From contig WFQV01000462.1 of the NCBI GenBank assembly GCA_015486905.1, positions 1 to 7,050 of the forward strand: a stretch of 7,050 nt of DNA. The letters are read 5' to 3'. Source of the DNA: Melioribacteraceae bacterium. Lineage in GTDB: Bacteria > Bacteroidota > Ignavibacteria > Ignavibacteriales > Melioribacteraceae. The translations under genes and the position numbers were made by a program. Below the pieces are notes generated by a model that saw nothing but the letters and a program-made list of their open reading frames with translations, had not been told where the DNA came from and made no database searches. Shown in pieces: positions 1-5,327 of this stretch; within the stretch, counting starts at the first letter, position 1, and each line of letters begins with the position of its first letter.

Positions 1-10
1 CTCAATATTG

Positions 11-30
11 CCGTTGACTTCAGTCAACGG
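11..30. repeat. REP-like perfect hairpin, TC centre
   Basis: CCGTTGACT (11-19) and AGTCAACGG (22-30) are perfect 9-bp inverted arms around a two-base TC centre. The same window edge holds a second hairpin of the same style at 56-65. Short hairpins of this form in intergenic DNA resemble REP elements mobilised by RAYT/IS200-IS605-type transposases. That assignment is inference, because no transposase is in view. It could also belong to the terminator or untranslated region of a gene lying before the window. Confidence 0.7.
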
Positions 31-55
31 GCTAGAAATGGAAACAATATTATTC

Positions 56-65
56 GGCTTTAGCC
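56..65. repeat. REP-like hairpin, GGCT-TT-AGCC
   Basis: GGCT (56-59) and AGCC (62-65) pair around a TT centre. The hairpin is short, but it lies 25 bases after the larger hairpin at 11-30 and has the same two-pyrimidine centre, as expected for paired REP units. Confidence 0.5.
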
Positions 66-187
66 ACATTTCACTTTCATCCTGTAAAAGGATTAAGGAT
101 GAATATTATCCTCAATCAAATCTTCGTTTTTTTTGTCAAAATATTTTTGCTTTAAGGTTTTTAATTCAAAATTCATCATTCATAATT

Positions 188-199
188 GCGGCTTGCCGC
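188..199. repeat. Short hairpin, GCGGC-TT-GCCGC
   Basis: GCGGC (188-192) and GCCGC (195-199) are perfect 5-bp GC-rich arms around TT, in an otherwise AT-rich stretch. This is the same centre type as the hairpins at 56-65 and 11-30. It is immediately followed by the GGATG tandem units. Confidence 0.5.
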
Positions 200-202
200 G
201 AT

Positions 203-226
203 ATGGATGAATGGATGGTTGGATGG
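203..226. repeat. Three imperfect 8-bp tandem repeats
   Basis: ATGGATGA, ATGGATGG and TTGGATGG lie head to tail, each differing from its neighbour at one position. This is a small direct repeat that could expand or contract by slippage. No function is apparent. Confidence 0.6.
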
Positions 227-227
227 T

Positions 228-253
228 CCGACTTCTCCTGACAAGTCGGGAGA
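228..253. repeat. Hairpin with two alternative pairings
   Basis: CCGACTT (228-234) can pair with AAGTCGG (243-249), a perfect 7-bp stem with an 8-base loop. Overlapping it, TCTCC (234-238) can pair with GGAGA (249-253). The two pairings share bases at 234 and 249 and could form one extended structure or compete. No gene starts directly downstream, so I do not call a regulatory switch. Confidence 0.45.
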
Positions 254-360
254 CGGGGTGTTGAGAAATTAGAACTTTTAATTATGCAAACATCTCGATA
301 GTTTGCTCCATTTTATACCTTCTGCATCGTTTTTCTTTTTCGTTATTGTCTTCCGTTAAC

Positions 361-394
361 GTTTGAAAACTTTGAGGTCGGTCATTTTTCAAAC
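361..394. repeat. 9-bp inverted repeat, 16-base spacer
   Basis: GTTTGAAAA (361-369) and TTTTCAAAC (386-394) are perfect inverted arms separated by 16 bases that include TTTGAGGTC. The pair could form a hairpin or be a dimeric protein site. Nothing nearby tells which, and an AT-rich 9-mer has some chance of arising by accident. Confidence 0.4.
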
Positions 395-473
395 CTATTA
401 ACCCTTTCCCCGCATTCTGCAGGGCGAGGTCCTAAAAACAAACAAAGATTCAGCTCTCCCTTCTATCTGCCAT

Positions 474-487
474 GCCTACCGGCAGGC
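474..487. repeat. Imperfect palindrome around CCGG
   Basis: GCCT (474-477) and AGGC (484-487) flank ACCGGC, giving a near-palindrome with one A/C mismatch. It is followed by a repeat of CAGG (483-490). Such CCGG-centred GCCTGCC/GGCAGGC palindromes are frequent dispersed repeats in some metagenomic FCB genomes, from memory. Only one copy is visible here. Confidence 0.4.
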
Positions 488-698
488 AGGTCAGGAAGAG
501 GTGGGTTGGGGAAAAATAAGAAGAGCAAGCAATGCGGTAAAATGCTTAAAAACAATATCACACAGATTGACCGCATCAACACATTTTGGGGGATTTCTTT
601 CGATGACTGAACAGTGCTTTTAGGACAACATAGAAAAAATCAAATATTTCTTAGCCAACACGGAGTTTACCCCGCCTTGGCAGAGGACATTTCACTAA

Positions 699-718
699 CC
701 ACGGGTTTCAACCACTGG
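699..718. repeat. Imperfect REP-like hairpin, TC centre
   Basis: CCA (699-701) pairs with TGG (716-718), and GGTT (704-707) with AACC (710-713), with a two-base mismatch bulge between them and a TC centre at 708-709. The layout matches the hairpin at 11-30 (two-pyrimidine centre, about 20 bases), so it may be a degenerate copy of the same element class. Confidence 0.4.
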
Positions 719-948
719 GTGCAACAAACAAAAACAGCAATAAAAGTTTTGGCTCGATTTTTTGCAGGTTCGTTTCGGGAAAGCAAAAAATAGTAACAAA
801 ACGTTCAAGTGGAAAAGATAAGCTAAATTTTTTTTACCAAATTTAAACTTGTGCCATAAAAATGTTTGCGTGCGAATGAGCAGACATCGTACTTTTCTTC
901 ATATTTTTTGATTCTATGAGAATTTTTTTGTAATTTACCACAAAAATT

Positions 949-952
949 GGAG
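949..952 (+). promoter_or_regulatory. Ribosome binding site setting the ATG start
   Basis: GGAG at 949-952 lies six bases before the ATG at 959. It overlaps the alternative TTG codon at 947, which therefore cannot use it. This decides the start of the glycoside hydrolase gene in favour of 959. Confidence 0.7.
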
Positions 953-958
953 AAAACC

Positions 959-2578
959 ATGAAAAAACTCATTTTCGTTCTTTTGATTAGTGTTTTTGCG
1001 ATAAGCAGTTATTCCCAGAAAGTTCATCATCTCGGCGTTAATGTCCCCTGGCGCAGTCAGGAGATCGGGATGAAAATAATCTTTCCGATACTCGATGAAC
1101 TTGGTGTAAAGTTTTACCGGCACATGATGTATGCTGATGCCGGTTGGATTCACATCGAGCCGCAGGATAATGAATGGCATTTTGAATATTCTGACTCTGC
1201 TGCTTTCAATCCTTATGGAATAACGCCGCTATTAACATTGTATCATTGCTGCAATGCCAGCGATTCAATAGGAATTCAGGTACCTTGGCGGGCTTGTTTT
1301 AACAATGGTTGTGGTTGGTATTTGAGTGATTCAACTGATTCAAAAGATTATGTCCAGACTGTTGTGAATCGTTACAAAAACGTGACTAAATATTGGGAGA
1401 TTTCAAATGAGCTTGATGGCAGTCAGCACCGTCCGGAAGGCTTGCCCTCTAATTTTATCGCTACTTTTCTTAAGGTAAATTACCCCTGGATCAAAGCTGC
1501 GGATCCTGAGGCAAAAATTATTCAACCCAGTCTTTCAGGAACCTACAGCATGCCGATAGGGGCATATAGTTGGCTTAAGATTATTTTGCTGAATGGCGCA
1601 GGCGACTATTTTGATATTCTCGGTTATCACGATTACAACTCTTGGTGGACTTTACCGGCCCATGTGGACTCGATAAAAAAAGCCATGCGGGAATTTAACT
1701 GCCCTGAAAAACCATTCTGGATAACTGAATGCAGTATTTCAAGCGATTCCACAACAAATATCACCCCTCGATATTCCTCAATTGACGAACAAGCGGCGGA
1801 TGTCTGGCGCCGGTCGGCGGTATTGTTTGCTTACGGCGTGACTAAATTCTTTTGGCACCCCTTATGGAGCGGCCCACGCCGTCCCTGGATTGATTTTGGT
1901 CTTTTGGACAAAAACGGGAAAAAGAAAAAATCCTTTTACTCCTATCAGCTATTAATTCAAGAAGTGGACACTTTTAAAACGGCTGAAGCTCTCTCTTTTG
2001 GAGAAGTGACCAATGATAATGAAAACGGCGGTAATGGTATTTGGGCGGTTAAGTATAATTTTAGTGACGGCAACAGCAAGTGGGTGCTATGGAGCCCGGA
2101 TAACCAATCCTATACTTTATCCTTGCCACAATACGCACAGGTTGAAGTAACCCAAACGGTGCCCGTATCGATTAGCGCAGACGGAGAACAAGCTACTTTT
2201 AGGCGCGATACGCTGCAAGTGGTTAATGGAAAACTAACCTTTCAATTAAATGAATTCCCGATTTTGGTTAAAGGATTATCATCAACGGATATTCGTGAGA
2301 ATCTCAGCTTGCCGCAAATGTTCAAGCTTTGCCAAAACTATCCGAATCCGTTCAACCCTGCAACAAACATTAATTTTACTATTGCTGCCAACAGCAATGT
2401 GAGATTATCCGTTTTTAATTTGCTGGGTCAAAAGGTTGCCACTATTGTAGATAAACCGTTAACTGCGGGTAAATATCATGTTACTTTTAACGGCTCAGGT
2501 TTACCAAGCGGAATTTATTACTATAAATTGCAAGCAGGTAATTTTTCCGAAACAAAGGAAATGATTCTCTTGAAATGA
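959..2578 (+). CDS. Exported GH39-like glycoside hydrolase with T9SS tail
   Basis: Predicted 539-residue exported glycosidase. The ATG at 959 is chosen over the TTG at 947 because GGAG lies six bases upstream and translation then opens directly with a signal peptide (MKK, hydrophobic core, likely cut after SYS, about residue 19). Residues about 25-335 resemble a clan GH-A (beta/alpha)8 barrel, closest in feel to GH39/GH5. The acid/base glutamate fits WEISNE (E151) and the nucleophile fits FWITE (E257). A beta-sandwich region follows (about 340-440), then a C-terminal T9SS type A sorting domain (about 458-539) opening with NYPNPFNP. It probably acts on a polysaccharide outside the cell or on its surface; the substrate cannot be told. 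The gene stands alone, ended by a strong terminator. It is clearly richer in G+C than the operon downstream. The exact GH family is uncertain; the glycosidase fold and export route are more secure. Confidence 0.88.
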   Translation: MKKLIFVLLISVFAISSYSQKVHHLGVNVPWRSQEIGMKIIFPILDELGVKFYRHMMYADAGWIHIEPQDNEWHFEYSDSAAFNPYGITPLLTLYHCCNASDSIGIQVPWRACFNNGCGWYLSDSTDSKDYVQTVVNRYKNVTKYWEISNELDGSQHRPEGLPSNFIATFLKVNYPWIKAADPEAKIIQPSLSGTYSMPIGAYSWLKIILLNGAGDYFDILGYHDYNSWWTLPAHVDSIKKAMREFNCPEKPFWITECSISSDSTTNITPRYSSIDEQAADVWRRSAVLFAYGVTKFFWHPLWSGPRRPWIDFGLLDKNGKKKKSFYSYQLLIQEVDTFKTAEALSFGEVTNDNENGGNGIWAVKYNFSDGNSKWVLWSPDNQSYTLSLPQYAQVEVTQTVPVSISADGEQATFRRDTLQVVNGKLTFQLNEFPILVKGLSSTDIRENLSLPQMFKLCQNYPNPFNPATNINFTIAANSNVRLSVFNLLGQKVATIVDKPLTAGKYHVTFNGSGLPSGIYYYKLQAGNFSETKEMILLK

Positions 2579-2619
2579 TTTTATTTTGAGGCAATCATAT
2601 TTATTGCTGATGAAAATTT

Positions 2620-2657
2620 AGCGTTCACGGAGTTTCTTCTCCGTGAGCGTTTATTTT
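2620..2657 (+). terminator. Rho-independent terminator of the hydrolase gene
   Basis: The arm AGCGTTCACGGAG (2620-2632) pairs with CTCCGTGAGCGTT (2639-2651) around a TTTCTT loop. Two of the 13 pairs are G-U wobbles. The stem runs into TTTATTTT at 2650-2657. It lies about 40 bases after the hydrolase stop codon and should isolate that gene from the operon at 3280. Confidence 0.85.
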
Positions 2658-2659
2658 AA

Positions 2660-2671
2660 ATGAACGTTCAT
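2660..2671. repeat. 12-bp perfect palindrome beside the terminator
   Basis: ATGAACGTTCAT is a perfect palindrome directly after the terminator T-tract. Its right half (AACGTTCATGGAT, 2663-2675) matches the left arm of the terminator (AGCGTTCACGGAG, 2620-2632) at 10 of 13 positions, so part of it may be a duplicated copy of that arm. A protein-binding role is possible but unsupported. Confidence 0.4.
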
Positions 2672-2697
2672 GGATATAATTTTTAACATGATAGCTG

Positions 2698-2801
2698 TAA
2701 GCCTGCTTTTACCATATTTGCGATTTACATCATTTCTAATTTTGAGAATAAATTTAGCAAAAATAATTAAATAAGCACAACTGCGATTAAGCCTGTTTTT
2801 A
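2698..2801. repeat. 14-bp direct repeat, 90-bp period
   Basis: TAAGCCTGCTTTTA (2698-2711) recurs as TAAGCCTGTTTTTA (2788-2801), 13 of 14 identical. TGCGATT occurs in both vicinities (about 2719 and 2782). The intervening DNA has no open frame. This may be the scar of a duplication or deletion in decaying intergenic DNA. Confidence 0.4.
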
Positions 2802-2878
2802 ATGTCTATACACTCTCAACTTAATCCAACTTTTTAATACATTTAAAAAACAGATTCTAGAAAATTTTTAATGGCAGA

Positions 2879-3119
2879 GATGAAAAAAATATTGAGCCGT
2901 TCAAAATAAAATCCGTTGAGTCTATTAAATTCACTACGCGGGAGCAGAGAGAAAAGATAAGAGATTACATCGAATAGCAAATTGATCCCGAATCAATATC
3001 CGAAATTTCCAAATCGATTTAACTCCGAGCAGAAATGCAACTTGGAGAAGTATATTAAAAAACTTTTAATAAGAAGTAACAAATTGAAAAAATTACTCGT
3101 TTCGTTGATGAGAAATAAT
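2879..3119 (+). pseudogene. Broken coding remnant, possibly lyase N-terminus
   Basis: One frame reads as protein-like for about 80 codons but is cut by stop codons at 2975, 3020, 3053, 3074 and the tandem TAATAG at about 3116. No start codon precedes the readable part. The first segment contains EPFKIKSVESI and TTREQREK, which resembles the N-terminus of tryptophanase/tyrosine phenol-lyase enzymes (EPFRIK-V, then a TTR or similar motif). The later segments (LRAEMQLGEVY, QIEKITRFVDEK) do not clearly continue that family, so the remnant could be a different or chimeric gene. That this is decayed coding DNA is fairly likely; the lyase identity is a weak match made by eye. It lies directly upstream of the RecQ operon and is not expected to produce a protein. 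Confidence 0.4.
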
Positions 3120-3176
3120 AGTTCTTTTCGGCTTTAAGTTTTCTGCTGATTTATTTAATTGGTTCTTGTTTCAACA

Positions 3177-3182
3177 TATAAT
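3177..3182 (+). promoter_or_regulatory. Candidate -10 element for the RecQ-DprA operon
   Basis: TATAAT at 3177-3182 is a perfect sigma-70-type -10 hexamer about 100 bases before the operon start. It lies in a very AT-rich stretch and I cannot find a convincing -35 or a Bacteroidota-type -33/-7 pair at the right spacing. If used, it would give an untranslated leader of roughly 90 bases. Confidence 0.25.
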
Positions 3183-3264
3183 TATTTTTATTTTTCAAAA
3201 TATATATATCAATTATAGAATAAGTTCCGCTTACGCAATAGGTATGTTGAAGTTAGCAACATAT

Positions 3265-3270
3265 AAAAGG
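3265..3270 (+). promoter_or_regulatory. Ribosome binding site of the RecQ fusion gene
   Basis: AAAAGG at 3265-3270 lies nine bases before the ATG at 3280. The same AAAAGG precedes the downstream DprA-like gene. It supports a start at 3280 over the earlier in-frame TTG at 3166 and ATG at 3244, neither of which has a usable site. Confidence 0.6.
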
Positions 3271-3279
3271 CACAATATT

Positions 3280-5316
3280 ATGGATAGACTTGAAGCAGAA
3301 AAAAAATTAAAACAAATATTTGGTTTTGAAAAGTTCTATGATGAACAATGGGAAACTATTGAAAGACTTTTTGCGGGTGAGCGGGTTTTATTAATTGAAA
3401 AAACCGGTTATGGAAAATCTTTATGTTATCAATTTCCGGCGACACAGTTTGATGGTATCACTGTCATATTTTCGCCATTAATTGCATTAATGAGAGACCA
3501 AGTTAACGCTTTAAATGAAAAAGGGATAAGTGCAAGATATATTAATTCCGAACAATCAAAGGAGGAAAATAATCAGGTTATTCAAGATGCACTGCATGGA
3601 AAAGTGAAAATACTTTACATTGCCCCTGAAAGACAAGAAAACATTGAATGGATTGAAGCAACAAGAAAAATGAATTTATCAATGGTTGTAATTGATGAAG
3701 CCCATACAATATCTGTTTGGGGACATGATTTCAGACCAGCTTTCAGAAGGATTATAAATCTAGTTAAGTTGTTGCCGCAGAATTTCCCAGTATTAGCAAC
3801 TACAGCAACAGCAACGGAAAGAGTTCAAAAAGACATTGAGCAACAAATTTCAGGTAAAATTACCACTATTAGAGGTAGCTTGTTAAGAGAAAATTTTGAA
3901 TTATACGTAATTAAAGCCAAATCAGAAGATGAAAAACTTGTATGGTTGGCTGAAAATCTACCAAAATTAGAGGGAACAGGGATAATTTATACAGGTACGA
4001 GAGTAAATACTGAAATATATTCACGATGGTTTGAATTCTTGGGAATAAATTCTACTGAATATAATGCAGGATTGGATGCAGAAAGTAGAAAAGAAATAGA
4101 AAACGGATTGATGTCAAATAAATGGAAAGCCGTTGTTTCCACAAACGCATTAGGAATGGGAATCGACAAATCAGATATCCGTTTCATTATTCATACGCAG
4201 ATACCTGTTTCACCTATACATTATTATCAAGAAATTGGGAGAGCAGGAAGAGATGGAAAACCTGCAAAACTTATTTTATTTTATAACAATACAAAAGATG
4301 AAAATGACATAGAAGAAGATTATAAACTACCAAAATCATTTATTGACGGTGGCAGGCCGAGTTTGAAAAACTATCAAAAAGTCATTACGGTTTTGAAACA
4401 AGAGCCACTTGGGGAAAGACAAATAATTAAAGCAACAAACTTGAAACAAACACAAGTTCGGGTTATTAAATCTGATTTAATTGAGCAAGGAATAATAAAA
4501 GAAGTATTGTATGGTAGAAGCAAGAAATATGAATATCAATTTGAAGCTCCAGAACTAAATACAAAATCATTTGAGGAGTTAAGAAACCAAAAATTGAAAG
4601 AATTGGATTCTATGATTCAATATGTTAATCTTGCAACATCTCGAATGAAATTTTTATGTGATTATCTCGGAGATAACACGCCACATTCATATTTAAACTG
4701 TGACAACACAAATTTGTCTAAATATACTATTTCTGTTAAAGGTGAATATAAAGAAAAGTTAAAAGATTTTAGAGAAACTTTTTTCCCGATTTTGAAAGTT
4801 GAAAGTAGGAACTCTAATATAGTTAACGGCATTGCAGCCAGTTATTACGGAGTTTCAAGTGTAGGCGCTGCAATCCATAGAAGCAAGTACGAAAGTGGCG
4901 GAGACTTCCCTGATTTTCTTTTAAGACTGACTTTAAAAGCTTTCAGAAAACAATATGGTAACGAGAAGTTTGACTACATTTTATATGTACCGCCAACCGA
5001 ATCAGGTGATTTGGTAAAGAATTTTGCGGTAAAATTATCAAATGTTTTAAAGGTTTCAATTTCACATAATTTAATAAAAGTATCAGAGACAAAACCACAA
5101 AAAGTTTTTCAAAACAGTTACCTTAAAAAAGATAATGTTTCCGGTACATTTGATTATCGGAACCCGAATGAAATTACCGGAAAATCTGTTATTTTGTTTG
5201 ATGATATTTTTGATAGCGGTGCTACAATTAAAGAAATCGGCAAATTATTAACGAAATATGGTGTGGTAAAAATAGCACCTTTGGTTATTGCTAGAACAGT
5301 AGTTGGTAATATTTAA
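3280..5316 (+). CDS. RecQ helicase fused to ComF-like phosphoribosyltransferase
   Basis: 678 residues from the ATG at 3280. Residues 1-345 are a RecQ-type SF2 helicase core: motif 0 (Q23), Walker A EKTGYGKS (K46), DEAH at 139-142 followed by the RecQ aromatic loop ISVWGHDFRP, motif III TTATAT (174-179), motif V ALGMGID and motif VI HYYQEIGRAGRDG (314-326). About 361-412 looks like a winged helix. The zinc region (about 455-478) keeps only one of four canonical cysteines. There is no HRDC domain. Residues about 500-678 are a ComF-family phosphoribosyltransferase, with IHRSKY, KPQKVFQ, NVSGTF and the PRPP loop VILFDDIFDSGAT (637-649). ComF's usual N-terminal zinc ribbon is absent, replaced by the helicase. 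It probably translocates on DNA in the cytoplasm and carries a PRPP-using effector. The DprA-like gene follows after 11 bases. PRTase-DprA pairs are known from ShosTA, so a defence or toxin role is inferred. The helicase and PRTase assignments are firm; the substrate is unknown. Confidence 0.93.
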   Translation: MDRLEAEKKLKQIFGFEKFYDEQWETIERLFAGERVLLIEKTGYGKSLCYQFPATQFDGITVIFSPLIALMRDQVNALNEKGISARYINSEQSKEENNQVIQDALHGKVKILYIAPERQENIEWIEATRKMNLSMVVIDEAHTISVWGHDFRPAFRRIINLVKLLPQNFPVLATTATATERVQKDIEQQISGKITTIRGSLLRENFELYVIKAKSEDEKLVWLAENLPKLEGTGIIYTGTRVNTEIYSRWFEFLGINSTEYNAGLDAESRKEIENGLMSNKWKAVVSTNALGMGIDKSDIRFIIHTQIPVSPIHYYQEIGRAGRDGKPAKLILFYNNTKDENDIEEDYKLPKSFIDGGRPSLKNYQKVITVLKQEPLGERQIIKATNLKQTQVRVIKSDLIEQGIIKEVLYGRSKKYEYQFEAPELNTKSFEELRNQKLKELDSMIQYVNLATSRMKFLCDYLGDNTPHSYLNCDNTNLSKYTISVKGEYKEKLKDFRETFFPILKVESRNSNIVNGIAASYYGVSSVGAAIHRSKYESGGDFPDFLLRLTLKAFRKQYGNEKFDYILYVPPTESGDLVKNFAVKLSNVLKVSISHNLIKVSETKPQKVFQNSYLKKDNVSGTFDYRNPNEITGKSVILFDDIFDSGATIKEIGKLLTKYGVVKIAPLVIARTVVGNI

Positions 5317-5320
5317 AAGG
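5315..5320 (+). promoter_or_regulatory. Ribosome binding site overlapping the upstream stop
   Basis: AAAAGG at 5315-5320 begins inside the TAA stop of the RecQ fusion (5314-5316) and lies seven bases before the ATG at 5328. A ribosome ending the first gene covers this site, so the two proteins are probably translationally coupled, as is common for toxin-antitoxin or complex-forming pairs. Confidence 0.7.
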
Positions 5321-5327
5321 TTTTATT

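Larger units (their letters stand above)
1..946. other. Gene-free upstream region with hairpin repeats
   Basis: No reading frame here has both a credible start and a recognisable product. The only frame of any length (8-241 on the plus strand) runs through hairpin and low-complexity DNA and has no ribosome binding site. The region contains several short inverted repeats listed separately, three 8-bp GGATG-type tandem units at 203-226, and an AT-rich stretch just before the glycoside hydrolase gene. I see no tRNA, rRNA or transposase fragment. It reads as repeat-rich intergenic DNA. The promoter of the gene at 959 must lie near 850-945, but I cannot assign its elements. Confidence 0.7.

Noticed and set aside
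8..241. 77-codon frame on the plus strand
   Set aside because: It runs across two hairpins and tandem repeats, has no ribosome binding site and no recognisable protein features.
429..626. 9-bp inverted pair GTCCTAAAA (429-437) and TTTTAGGAC (618-626) as ends of a small mobile element
   Set aside because: A 9-bp match at this distance is expected by chance in about 1 kb of sequence, and no flanking target duplication is seen.
935..1180. 81-codon frame on the minus strand
   Set aside because: It is antisense to the start of the hydrolase gene, whose forward frame carries a signal peptide and family motifs; the reverse frame is a shadow.
3166..3279. N-terminal extension of the RecQ fusion from TTG at 3166 or ATG at 3244
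   Set aside because: The extra residues are AT-driven (many Ile and Tyr), match no RecQ feature and lack a usable ribosome site. The ATG at 3280 has AAAAGG upstream and places motif 0 at the expected distance.
3987..4187. 66-codon frame on the minus strand
   Set aside because: It lies wholly inside the RecQ helicase domain on the opposite strand, with no independent evidence.
3280..5316. Ordinary housekeeping RecQ
   Set aside because: The C-terminal ComF-type PRTase, degenerate zinc site, missing HRDC domain and coupled DprA-like partner are not features of the housekeeping enzyme.
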